A program made the position numbers and the translations under genes. Source: Alphaproteobacteria bacterium (GTDB lineage Bacteria > Pseudomonadota > Alphaproteobacteria > GCA-2731375). Taken from it: a stretch of DNA of 22,238 bases. The stretch spans positions 1 to 22,238 of the forward strand of contig JANQKO010000427.1 of assembly GCA_028281075.1 (NCBI GenBank), read 5' to 3'. The notes beneath the pieces were generated by a model, which saw only the letters and a program-made list of their open reading frames with translations, did not search any database and had not been told where the DNA came from. Shown here in pieces: positions 8,205-15,681 of the stretch (positions are counted from its first letter, which is position 1; each line of letters opens with the position of its first letter).

Positions 8205-10865
8205 TCAATCGGCCTCGGCCATGTCGGACTTTCCAGCCGGCTTCTTCGCCGGCTTCTTCTTCGCCGCCGGCTTCTTGGCGCCCGCCTTTTTGGTCGTGGT
8301 CTTCTTCTTCGCGGGTGCCTTTTTCTTCGCCGCCGGCTTGCGCTTGCCGCCGCCCTTCGCGACGCGGGCCGCGATCAGCTCGACCGCCTGCTCGATGGTG
8401 ATGTCGTCGGGACTCTGGTCCTTCGGGATCGTGGCGTTGACGCTGCCATGCTTGACGTAGGGACCGTAGCGGCCGTCCATCACCGAGATCGGCTTGCCGT
8501 CGTCGGGATGCTCGCCCAGCTTGCGCAGCTCGGTCGGGCCGCGGCGCGCGTTGCCGCTGCTCTTCGCGTCGGCGACGATGCTGACGGCGTGATTGAGGCC
8601 GATGGTCAGCGCCTCCTCGGTGCTGTTGAGGCGCGCGTACCTGCCGTCATGCTGCAGGAACGGGCCGTAGCGGCCGATCCCGGCGTAGATCGGCTTGCCG
8701 TCTTCGGGATGCGGGCCGACCTCGCGCGGCAGCGCCAGCAGCCGGCAGGCAATCTCGAAGGTCAACTGGTCGGGCGGCAGGTCCTTCGGCAGCGAGGCCC
8801 GTTTCGGCTTCTCCTTGCCCTCGGGCTCGCCGAGTTGCAGGTAGATGCCGAACGGTCCCTTGCGCAGGCTGACATCCAGGCCGGTCTCCGGATCCTGGCC
8901 CAGCACCATCGGCCCGTTGCTGCCGATGCCGGCGGTCTTGTCGTCCTCGTCGGCGCCGGTCAGCGGCCGGGTATAGCGGCAATCGGGATAGTTCGAGCAG
9001 CCCAGGAAGAAGCCGTAGCGGCCGCCCTTCAGGCTCAGCTTGCCGTCGGTGCAGGCCGGACAGACCCGCGCCTCGCCGAGGTCGGGATAGAGGTGCGGCG
9101 CCAGGATCTCGTCGACCTTGGACAGCACGTCGCGGACCCGGAGCTCGGTGGTTTCGTCGACGGCGCCGGTGAAATCGCGCCAGAACTCGCGCAGCACCGC
9201 CTTCCAGTCGACATTGCCGGCCGAGACGTCGTCGAGCCGGTTCTCCAGGTCGGCGGTGAAGCCGTATTCGACATAGCGGTTGAAGTAGCTGGTCAGGAAC
9301 GCCGTCACCAGCAGGCCCTTGTCCTCGGGCAGGAAACGCTTCTTGTCGAGCTGGACATAGGCGCGGTCCTGCAGCGTCGACAGGATCGAGGCGTAGGTCG
9401 AGGGCCGGCCGATGCCCAGCTCCTCCAGCTTCTTGACCAGCGTCGCCTCGGAATAGCGCGGCGGCGGCTCGGTGAAATGCTGGTTCGGCCGCACCGCGCG
9501 CCGGTCCAGCGCCTCGCCCTCGCCGACCCGGGGCAGGCGGCGGGCCTCGTCGTCGTCGCCGCTGTCGTCGCGGCCTTCCTCGTAGAGCTTCATGAAGCCG
9601 GGGAAATCGACCACCGTGCCGGTCGCCCGCAGGATGGTGCGCCGGTCGGCCGGCGCGATGTCGACCGAGGTGCGCGACAGCCGCGCGCTTTCCATCTGGC
9701 TGGCGATCGTGCGTTTCCAGATCAGGTCGTAGAGCCGTCGCTGGTCGTCGTCCAGCCGCGCGCCGATCTCGGCCGGCAGGCGGCCGAGGTTCGTCGGCCT
9801 GATGGCCTCGTGCGCCTCCTGTGCGTTCTTCGCCTTGGTCTTGTAGATGCGCGGTTCCGCCGGCAGGTAGTCCCGCCCGTACTGGCCGGCGATCACGTCG
9901 CGGCTGGCCTGGATCGCTTCCGCGGCCATCTGCACGCCGTCGGTCCGCATATAGGTGATCAGGCCGACCGTCTCGCCGCCGATGTCCAGGCCTTCATAGA
10001 GGCGCTGGGCCACCTGCATGGTGCGGCGGGCGCCGAAGCCGAGCTTGCGTGAGGCCTCCTGCTGCAGGGTCGAGGTGGTGAATGGCGGCTGTGGATTGCG
10101 GCGGCCGGGCTTGGTCTCGACCTTGAGGACGGCGAAGTCCTCGGCCTCGATGGCGGCGACCGCGGCCGTCGCGTCGGCCTCGTTCGCCAGCGAGAACTTG
10201 TCGAGCTTCTCGCCGTTGAGATGGGTCAGGCGGGCCGTCAGGTTCTCGCCGTTCCTGGTGCCGAAATCGGCCTCGACGCTCCAGTACTCCCGCGGCTTGA
10301 AGGCTTCGATCTCGAGCTCGCGTTCGCAGATCAGCCGCAGCGCCACCGACTGCACGCGGCCGGCTGACTTGGCGCCCGGCAGCTTGCGCCACAGCACCGG
10401 CGACAGCGTGAAGCCGACGAGATAGTCCAGCGCCCGGCGCGCCTGCTGGGCGTTCACCAGGTCCATGTCCAGGTCGCGCGGGTGCGCCATCGCCTCCAGC
10501 ACGGCCGAGCGGGTGATCTCGTTGAACACGACCCGCTTCACGTCGACGTCGGCGCGCAGCTTCTTGGCTTCCTGCAGGGCCTGCAGCACGTGCCAGGAAA
10601 TCGCCTCGCCCTCGCGGTCGGGGTCGGTGGCCAGGATGAGCTGCTTGGCGCCCTTCAGCGCGCTGGCGATGTCGGACAGGTGCTTCTTCGATTTCGGTTC
10701 GGTCTGGTAGGTGATGGCGAAATCGTCGTCCGGCCGCACGGAACCATCCTTGGGCGGCAGGTCACGCACGTGGCCGTAGCTGGCCAGCACGACATAGTCG
10801 TCACCCAGGTACTTGTTGATGGTTTTCGCCTTCGCGGGCGACTCGACGATAACGACGTTACTCAT
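8205..10865 (-). CDS. topA: DNA topoisomerase I (type IA)
   Basis: TopA relaxes negative supercoils through a covalent 5'-phosphotyrosine intermediate. This 886-residue protein begins with the Toprim domain (VIVESPAKAKT, E8; DPDREGE with D81, D83, E85). The active tyrosine is Y305 in GLITYMRTDG. One zinc ribbon remains (C602, C605, C623, C629), followed by Toprim_C-type repeats (GPFGIYLQLG, GRYGPFLQHDGRY, GRYGPYVKHG). The last 45 or so residues are a Lys/Ala/Pro-rich histone H1-like tail. The ATG at 10865 (MSNVVIVES) is preferred over an in-frame upstream start at 10970, because Toprim domains start at this point. It follows dprA by 49 bases and precedes rnr by 3, in one operon. Confidence 0.97.
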   Translation of the reverse strand: MSNVVIVESPAKAKTINKYLGDDYVVLASYGHVRDLPPKDGSVRPDDDFAITYQTEPKSKKHLSDIASALKGAKQLILATDPDREGEAISWHVLQALQEAKKLRADVDVKRVVFNEITRSAVLEAMAHPRDLDMDLVNAQQARRALDYLVGFTLSPVLWRKLPGAKSAGRVQSVALRLICERELEIEAFKPREYWSVEADFGTRNGENLTARLTHLNGEKLDKFSLANEADATAAVAAIEAEDFAVLKVETKPGRRNPQPPFTTSTLQQEASRKLGFGARRTMQVAQRLYEGLDIGGETVGLITYMRTDGVQMAAEAIQASRDVIAGQYGRDYLPAEPRIYKTKAKNAQEAHEAIRPTNLGRLPAEIGARLDDDQRRLYDLIWKRTIASQMESARLSRTSVDIAPADRRTILRATGTVVDFPGFMKLYEEGRDDSGDDDEARRLPRVGEGEALDRRAVRPNQHFTEPPPRYSEATLVKKLEELGIGRPSTYASILSTLQDRAYVQLDKKRFLPEDKGLLVTAFLTSYFNRYVEYGFTADLENRLDDVSAGNVDWKAVLREFWRDFTGAVDETTELRVRDVLSKVDEILAPHLYPDLGEARVCPACTDGKLSLKGGRYGFFLGCSNYPDCRYTRPLTGADEDDKTAGIGSNGPMVLGQDPETGLDVSLRKGPFGIYLQLGEPEGKEKPKRASLPKDLPPDQLTFEIACRLLALPREVGPHPEDGKPIYAGIGRYGPFLQHDGRYARLNSTEEALTIGLNHAVSIVADAKSSGNARRGPTELRKLGEHPDDGKPISVMDGRYGPYVKHGSVNATIPKDQSPDDITIEQAVELIAARVAKGGGKRKPAAKKKAPAKKKTTTKKAGAKKPAAKKKPAKKPAGKSDMAEAD

Positions 10866-10914
10866 ATGGGCGATCGACCCCGTGGCGCGATGATCGTTGG
10901 CTCGTTGACCGGAC

Positions 10915-12036
10915 TCAGGGCGTCGATACGCGGTTGCCCGGATGGCGCGCCAGTTTTCCGGCGAGCTCAAGTTCCAGCAAAATGGTTAAAACAACGGATG
11001 CTGTCAATTTGCTCTGTCGAATGAGCTCGTCCACCGCTTCCGGGGTGGGACCCAGCATGCCGGCGATCAGCGTCCGCGAGCGGTCGTTGTCGGGGACGTC
11101 GGCCGTCGTCTCGTCGGCGACGGTCGGGGGGCTGGCGAGGGCCCGCGGCCGGAAATCCGCCAGCATGGGCGACACCACGGCCAGCACGTCGTCGGCGGTC
11201 TCGGTCAGCACCGCGCCCTGCCGGATCAGCCCGTTGCTGCCCCGGCAGCGCGGATCGAGCGGCGAGCCCGGCACCGCGAAGACCTCGCGGCCCTGTTCCA
11301 GCGCCATGCGGGCGGTGATCAGCGAGCCCGAGCGGAACGCCGCCTCGATCACCACGACGCCGAAGGCCAGGCCGGAAACCAGACGGTTGCGGCGGGGGAA
11401 GTGCCGGGCCTTCGGCACGGTGCCGGGCGGCATCTCCGAGATGACGGCGCCGTTGTCGACGATGGCGTCGTAGAGGTCCTGGTTCTCGGGCGGAAAGACG
11501 TTGTCGACGCCGCCGGCCAGCACGGCGACGGTGCCGGTCTTCACGGCGCCGCCGTGCGCGGCCGTGTCGATGCCCCTGGCGAAGCCCGACGCGATGACCA
11601 GGCCGGCGGCGCCCAGCCCGCCGGCCAGCTCGCGGGCGAACCTGACGCCCGCCGCCGAGGCGTTGCGGGCGCCGACGATGGCCACCGACGGGCGCGACAG
11701 CATCGCCCGGTCGCCCCGCACGTAGATCACCGGCGGCGCGTCGGGAATCGCCGCCAGCCGGGCCGGATAGGCATCCTCGCCCAGCGTCAGGGGATGGGCG
11801 GCGATGGCCGCGGCGCGCTCCAGCTCTTGCGCGGCGGGGGCAGGGGGGCAGATCCGGACCGGCGCGCGCCGGCCGCCCCGCCGGGCCAGCGCCGGCAGCG
11901 CCGCTAGCGCGGCGGATGCCGAGCCGAACCGGGTCATGAGCTGGCGGAAACCGATCGGTCCCACGTTCTCGGTTCGTGCCAGACGCACGCGGTCGATGCG
12001 TTCCTCGGCGTTCAACTCGAAATGATTGTTATTCAT
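10915..12036 (-). CDS. dprA: DNA processing protein DprA (Smf)
   Basis: DprA binds incoming single-stranded DNA and loads RecA during natural transformation. It is kept in most bacteria, so its presence alone does not prove competence. The 373-residue protein has an N-terminal SAM/helix-hairpin-like region (about 8-50), the Rossmann-like DprA core with VGARNAS (121-127) and SGFARGID (150-157), and a C-terminal winged helix (about 310-370) ending in LELAGKLARHPGNRVS. The ATG at 12036 gives the expected N-terminus (AEERIDRVRLARTENVGP), but no Shine-Dalgarno sequence is visible before it, only an AT-rich leader. It is the first gene of dprA-topA-rnr. Upstream, a TTGACC hexamer (12073-12068) has no clear -10 partner. 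Confidence 0.95.
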   Translation of the reverse strand: MNNNHFELNAEERIDRVRLARTENVGPIGFRQLMTRFGSASAALAALPALARRGGRRAPVRICPPAPAAQELERAAAIAAHPLTLGEDAYPARLAAIPDAPPVIYVRGDRAMLSRPSVAIVGARNASAAGVRFARELAGGLGAAGLVIASGFARGIDTAAHGGAVKTGTVAVLAGGVDNVFPPENQDLYDAIVDNGAVISEMPPGTVPKARHFPRRNRLVSGLAFGVVVIEAAFRSGSLITARMALEQGREVFAVPGSPLDPRCRGSNGLIRQGAVLTETADDVLAVVSPMLADFRPRALASPPTVADETTADVPDNDRSRTLIAGMLGPTPEAVDELIRQSKLTASVVLTILLELELAGKLARHPGNRVSTP

Positions 12037-12250
12037 AAGTCAAAACATGCAATAGTTGCGCTCGGTCGGTCAACCATGCTGACAGATGACAAGAACGTGA
12101 CAAAGCGGCAGGATCGGACATCGGATTCCCGATCGCCGGGTAACCTCGCGGCAAGCCAAAACCTTGTGTGTTTGTTCATTTCCGCGCCCTTAACATGGTG
12201 CTCCTGGCGCCGGGCGCCAGTTTTCTCGATGACATGAACGGATTTGCAAC
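12037..12250. other. Divergent intergenic region between dprA and a secreted-protein gene
   Basis: This is the largest non-coding gap (214 bases) and is more AT-rich than the rest. It must hold the promoters for dprA (leftward) and the rightward secreted-protein gene. I see no convincing paired -35/-10 in either direction. It contains a terminator-like hairpin at 12204-12224 and a short open frame at 12076-12237 (53 codons, ATG start). The frame's composition is not convincing as a protein. Confidence 0.5.
12204..12224 (+). terminator. Terminator-like hairpin in a leader
   Basis: CTGGCGC and GCGCCAG form a perfect 7-bp stem around a 3-base CGG loop, followed directly by TTTT on the plus strand. 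It ends 26 bases before the GTG start of the downstream secreted-protein gene. It could be an attenuator of that gene or the end of a short upstream transcript. Confidence 0.55.
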
Positions 12251-12760
12251 GTGACCGGAAAATCTCGCCACGGCCGCCGCTTGCGCGGCGCCCTCGCCGC
12301 GCTGGGGCTGACGCTCCCGCTCGCGGCGCCGGTTCAGGCCGCGAATTGCGCCGGGCCGGCGGAAGAGGCCGCTGTTTACGTTCGTGTTTTGCAAAGCGAC
12401 CTCATGGTCGCCGCGCTTACCTGCAACGCACGGCATCACTACAATGCCTTCGCCACGCGGTTTCAGCCCGAGCTGATCCGGCATGGCCAGGCGCTGAACG
12501 GCTTCTTCAGCCGGCTCTACGGTGCCCGGGCCGAGCAGAAGCTGAACGGCTTCGTCACCTATCTCGCCAATGACGCGTCGATGCGCAGCCTCGCCATTGG
12601 CGGCGACTATTGCCGGCGGGCGAACGCGGTCTTCGACACCGTGCTGGCACTCGACCCGTCTGAGCTGGGCGCCTTCTCGACCGCGCGGCTGGCCGCCGCG
12701 ACGCCGCCACGGCGTATCGCCTGCACCGCCGGCGAGCGGATCGTCGTCAGCGACGAGTAA
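12251..12760 (+). CDS. Small secreted protein with four cysteines, function unknown
   Basis: I do not recognise this 169-residue protein. It has a clear Sec signal peptide: basic start (KSRHGRRLR), hydrophobic core, and a probable cut after VQA at residue 30. The mature part of about 139 residues has exactly four cysteines (C33, C58, C121, C158), which could form two periplasmic disulfides. It is mainly helical, with no repeat or catalytic motif. The start is GTG at 12251. Nearby ATG codons are out of frame or stop at once, and the ribosome binding site is weak (ACGGA). It is followed by an intrinsic terminator (12767-12790). It is the only rightward gene between 5970 and 16720, convergent with an OmpA-like lipoprotein gene and divergent from dprA. 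Confidence 0.75.
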   Translation: MTGKSRHGRRLRGALAALGLTLPLAAPVQAANCAGPAEEAAVYVRVLQSDLMVAALTCNARHHYNAFATRFQPELIRHGQALNGFFSRLYGARAEQKLNGFVTYLANDASMRSLAIGGDYCRRANAVFDTVLALDPSELGAFSTARLAAATPPRRIACTAGERIVVSDE

Positions 12761-12766
12761 ACGCGT

Positions 12767-12790
12767 GACCGGCGCCCCGGTCTTGTTCTT
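12767..12790 (+). terminator. Intrinsic terminator after the secreted-protein gene
   Basis: GACCGG and CCGGTC form a perfect 6-bp stem with a CGCC loop, followed by a T-rich stretch (TTGTTCTT). It starts 6 bases past the TAA at 12760 and lies before the converging OmpA-like gene. Confidence 0.7.
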
Positions 12791-12805
12791 ACCGTCTGCG
12801 CGGCG

Positions 12806-13705
12806 TTACTGGAAGTTGATCTCGACCCGCCGGTTCTGCGGCTCGCGCACGCCGTCCGGTGTCGGCACCAGGGGATCGGCCTCGCCACGGGCGGCGATGT
12901 TGATCCGCGCCGCGGGATAGCCGAACGCGATCAGCGCGTCACGGACGGTTTCCGCGCGGCGCAGCGAGAGCCGGTCATTATACGCGTCCGTGCCCGCGCG
13001 GTCGGCATGCCCGACGACGGAGATGCGCCGGATATTGCCGGTATCGGCGTTCGTGGCCGCGGTGCCGACGATCTGCTGAGCTTCCGGCTTCAGGCCGGAA
13101 TCATCGAAGTCGAAGAACACCAGATAGGCCCGCGGCACGGGCGTCGGCGCGGGAGCCGGGGCCGGGGCGGGTGTGGCCGGGGCCGGACGCGCGGCGGGCT
13201 GCGGCGCGGGCCGGGGCGCTGGCGTCACGGCGGCCTCGACCGCCTCGATGGTCCGCAGATAGGCGTCCCGGCAGGCGGCGATGTCCTCGGGCTGGAAGTT
13301 CTCTTCCTTCTCCTGCATCCAGCAGTCGAACATGACCTGCGCCCGGGCCGCCCGCCGCGGCGCCTTGCCGCTGGCGGTGGCCGAGAGGGCGCTGACCAGC
13401 CGCTGCCGGGCCGGGCCGAGCTCGGCGACGCCGTCCTCGGGCAGGTCGCGGTTCGACAGGGTGTCCGGGTCGACCGTGCCGCCGCCCGCGGCGTCGATGG
13501 CGCGCAGGGCGAAGAAATCGGAATCGGCGTAATCGCCCTCGGCGTACTCGTCGGCCGCGAGATCGAGATAACCGTCATAGAGTGCCCGGTCGAAGTCGGC
13601 GCCCGTCGGCGTCACGCCCCGGGCCTGCTCGAGCTGCGTGCCGGCGCAGGCCGCCAGGGCGACGCAGATGCCGGCCGCGAACACGCTTCTTGTCAGTCCA
13701 ATCAT
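12806..13705 (-). CDS. OmpA-family outer-membrane lipoprotein
   Basis: This 299-residue protein has a lipobox LAAC at 17-20, so Cys20 is probably lipidated. A helical N-terminal domain (about 30-160, with GDYADSDFFALRA and FQPEDIAACRDAYL) is followed by a Pro/Ala linker (161-191). A C-terminal OmpA/Pal domain follows (192-299), with GHADRAGTDAYNDRLSLRR and closing NRRVEI, the peptidoglycan-binding signature. It should tether the outer membrane to the cell wall. The extra N-terminal domain sets it apart from Pal itself. The ATG at 13705 follows a good GGGAG site, 33 bases after plsY, so it may be the last gene of pyrB-pyrC-plsY. It carries no symbol because it is neither Pal nor OmpA proper. 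Confidence 0.9.
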   Translation of the reverse strand: MIGLTRSVFAAGICVALAACAGTQLEQARGVTPTGADFDRALYDGYLDLAADEYAEGDYADSDFFALRAIDAAGGGTVDPDTLSNRDLPEDGVAELGPARQRLVSALSATASGKAPRRAARAQVMFDCWMQEKEENFQPEDIAACRDAYLRTIEAVEAAVTPAPRPAPQPAARPAPATPAPAPAPAPTPVPRAYLVFFDFDDSGLKPEAQQIVGTAATNADTGNIRRISVVGHADRAGTDAYNDRLSLRRAETVRDALIAFGYPAARINIAARGEADPLVPTPDGVREPQNRRVEINFQ

Positions 13706-13738
13706 TTCCGTCTCCCTGATCGTCTGCCGTCGTCGTTT

Positions 13739-14374
13739 CTACGATTCCTGCGCCTTCGGGTCGCCTGCTTGTCCGATCCTGGGTTCCTCGCCGCGCAGCA
13801 GCCGGCGGATGTTGGCGTGGTGGCGGATGAACACGAGAACGGCCATGAAGGTGGCGAGCTCTGTCCGTTGCGGGTCGGCCAGCCACCAGGCGACGGCCGG
13901 ACTGGCGGCAACGGCGATCAGGGCCGCCAGCGAGGAAAACCGGAACAGCGCCGCGACGACCAGCCAGGTCAGGCAGGCCAGCAGCCCGACCGGCCAGGCA
14001 ATGGCCAGCATCACGCCGAGGAAGGTCGCGACGCCCTTGCCGCCGGCGAATTTCAGCCAGACGGGAAACAGGTGTCCGACCAGGGCGCCGCCACCGGCCA
14101 GCACGGCGATGTCGGGACCGAAATTCGCCGCGACGAGCACGGCCGCGGCGCCCTTGCCGCCGTCGAGCAGCAAGGTCAACGCCGCCAATGCCTTGCGGCC
14201 GGTTCTGAGGACATTGGTGGCGCCGATATTGCCCGAGCCGATGGTCCGGATGTCGCCCAGGCCGGCAAGGCGGGTCAGAACCAGGCCGAACGGTATCGAG
14301 CCGAGCAGGTAGCCGAGGACGACGGCGGCCAGGAACGGCCACGTATAGCTCAGGTCACCGAGCGGATCGGGCAT
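13739..14374 (-). CDS. plsY: Acyl-phosphate glycerol-3-phosphate acyltransferase PlsY
   Basis: PlsY transfers an acyl group from acyl-phosphate to glycerol-3-phosphate, the first step of phospholipid synthesis, in the inner membrane. The 211-residue protein has the expected set of transmembrane helices and the three family motifs: GSGNIGATNVLR (about 47-58), LLDGGKGA and FAGGKGVAT. It starts at 14374, 2 bases past the pyrC stop, so it belongs to the pyrB-pyrC-plsY transcription unit. The C-terminal tail after the last helix is short and charged. The length and motifs are normal. Confidence 0.96.
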   Translation of the reverse strand: MPDPLGDLSYTWPFLAAVVLGYLLGSIPFGLVLTRLAGLGDIRTIGSGNIGATNVLRTGRKALAALTLLLDGGKGAAAVLVAANFGPDIAVLAGGGALVGHLFPVWLKFAGGKGVATFLGVMLAIAWPVGLLACLTWLVVAALFRFSSLAALIAVAASPAVAWWLADPQRTELATFMAVLVFIRHHANIRRLLRGEEPRIGQAGDPKAQES

Positions 14375-14376
14375 GG

Positions 14377-15681
14377 TCAGGCCTCACCGGTCCGGTCGTG
14401 GACGCAGGCGCCGTCGACGACGGTGCGCCAGACCCGCCCCTGGACCGGCCGGCCGTCGAACGGCGAGTTCTTCGACTTGCTGCGGAACCCGTCCTCGTCG
14501 ATCCGCCAGGGCAGGTCGGGGTCGAACAGCAGCAGGTCCGCCGGCGCGCCGGCCGTCAGGCGGCCGGTCGGCAGGCCCAGATGGCGCGCCGGATTGATCG
14601 TCATCGTCGCCAGCAGGGCCGACAGGCCGAGATGGCCGTTATGGTACAGCTCCAGCGCCAGCGGCAGCAGCGTTTCCAGGCCGATGATGCCGCTGGCCGC
14701 CTGTTCGAACGGCAGACGCTTGCTTTCGGCGTCCTCGGGCGTGTGGCTGGAACAGATCACGTCGACCGTGCCGTCGGCGAGGCCCGCCACCAGGGCGCGC
14801 CGGTCGTCCTCGCCGCGCAGCGGCGGGTCGGTCTTGGCGAAGGTGCGATAGTCGCCGACCGCGGTCTCGTTCAGCGCGAAGTTCTGCGGCGCGGCGGCGG
14901 CGCTGACCGGCAGGCCGTCCGCCTTCGCCGCGCGCAGCGCGCCGACCGCTGCGCCCGTCGAGACCAGGGCGGCGTGATAGCGTCCGCCGGTCAGCTCGAC
15001 CAGGCGGATGTCCCGCTCCACCATGACGGTTTCGGCGCAGGCCGGAATGCCCGGCAGGCCAAGGCGCATGGCGACCTCGCTCTCGTTCATGACGCCGTCG
15101 CGGGCCAGCGCCGGCTCTTCCGGATACTGCACGACCAGCAGCCCGAAGGTTGAGGCGTAGCTGAGCACCCGCCGCATGACCAGGGCGTCCGCCACGGCCC
15201 GGGTGCCGTCGCTGAACGCGACCGCGCCGGCCTCGGCCATCAGGCCCAGCTCGGTCATGGCCCGCCCGTCCAGGCCCTGGCTGATCGCCGCCATCGGCAA
15301 GATCCGCACCGGCGCGGTCTCGCGCGCCCGGCGCGCCACGTATTCGACCAGCGCCACGTTGTCGATCACCGGCTCGGTGTTGGGCATGGTGACCGCCGTG
15401 GTGATGCCACCGGCGGCGGCGGCCTGGCCCAGGCTGGCCAGCGTCTCCTTGTGCTCGGCGCCGGGCTCGCCGCTGAACACCCGCATGTCGATCAGGCCGG
15501 GGCACAGCACCCGGCCGCCGCAATCGACGGTCTCGATATCGTCCGCCAGGTCGGCGCCGGCCAGTTCCGGCCCCAGGTCGGCGATCAGGCCGCCCTCGGT
15601 CAGCAGGCCGCCCGGCGTGTCCAGGCCGCTGGCCGGGTCCAGCAGCCGGGCGTTCAGGTAGGCGACGCGGCGGCCGCTCAT
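14377..15681 (-). CDS. pyrC: Catalytically dead dihydroorotase homologue (PyrC')
   Basis: This 434-residue amidohydrolase-fold protein aligns along its length with class I dihydroorotase but lacks its metal site. The HxH pair in the PGLIDMHVH motif is R67 and F69 (LIDMRVFSGEPG). The HCE-type His is Q185 (VVQYPEE), and the His of HxST is L239. TPHH is APQN (264-267), and TDHAPH is SSHTPE (311-316). An acidic residue at D158 in FSDG remains. Such inactive PyrC' proteins are known from Pseudomonas, where they are needed to assemble the PyrB dodecamer. The ATG overlaps the pyrB stop by 4 bases, fitting a fixed-ratio partner. An active dihydroorotase is expected elsewhere in the genome. Databases would label this dihydroorotase. 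Confidence 0.93.
   Translation of the reverse strand: MSGRRVAYLNARLLDPASGLDTPGGLLTEGGLIADLGPELAGADLADDIETVDCGGRVLCPGLIDMRVFSGEPGAEHKETLASLGQAAAAGGITTAVTMPNTEPVIDNVALVEYVARRARETAPVRILPMAAISQGLDGRAMTELGLMAEAGAVAFSDGTRAVADALVMRRVLSYASTFGLLVVQYPEEPALARDGVMNESEVAMRLGLPGIPACAETVMVERDIRLVELTGGRYHAALVSTGAAVGALRAAKADGLPVSAAAAPQNFALNETAVGDYRTFAKTDPPLRGEDDRRALVAGLADGTVDVICSSHTPEDAESKRLPFEQAASGIIGLETLLPLALELYHNGHLGLSALLATMTINPARHLGLPTGRLTAGAPADLLLFDPDLPWRIDEDGFRSKSKNSPFDGRPVQGRVWRTVVDGACVHDRTGEA

Noticed and set aside
6051..10052. A 1333-codon open frame on the plus strand, antisense to rnr and topA
   Set aside because: It lies opposite two well-supported genes, and its sequence is dominated by Arg, Ala, Gly, Asp, His and Gln with no domain. 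In GC-rich DNA such long shadow frames arise from codon bias of the real genes.
12128..12142. Short inverted repeat ATCGG/CCGAT upstream of the secreted-protein gene as an operator
   Set aside because: The half-sites are only five bases and no regulator gene is next to it.
12076..12237. A 53-codon frame (ATG start) before the secreted-protein gene
   Set aside because: It has no ribosome binding site, no recognisable sequence and overlaps the hairpin. It is mentioned only as a weak leader-peptide option.
13007..14851. A 614-codon plus-strand frame across the OmpA-like, plsY and pyrC genes
   Set aside because: It crosses three recognised genes and their boundaries and shows no family features.
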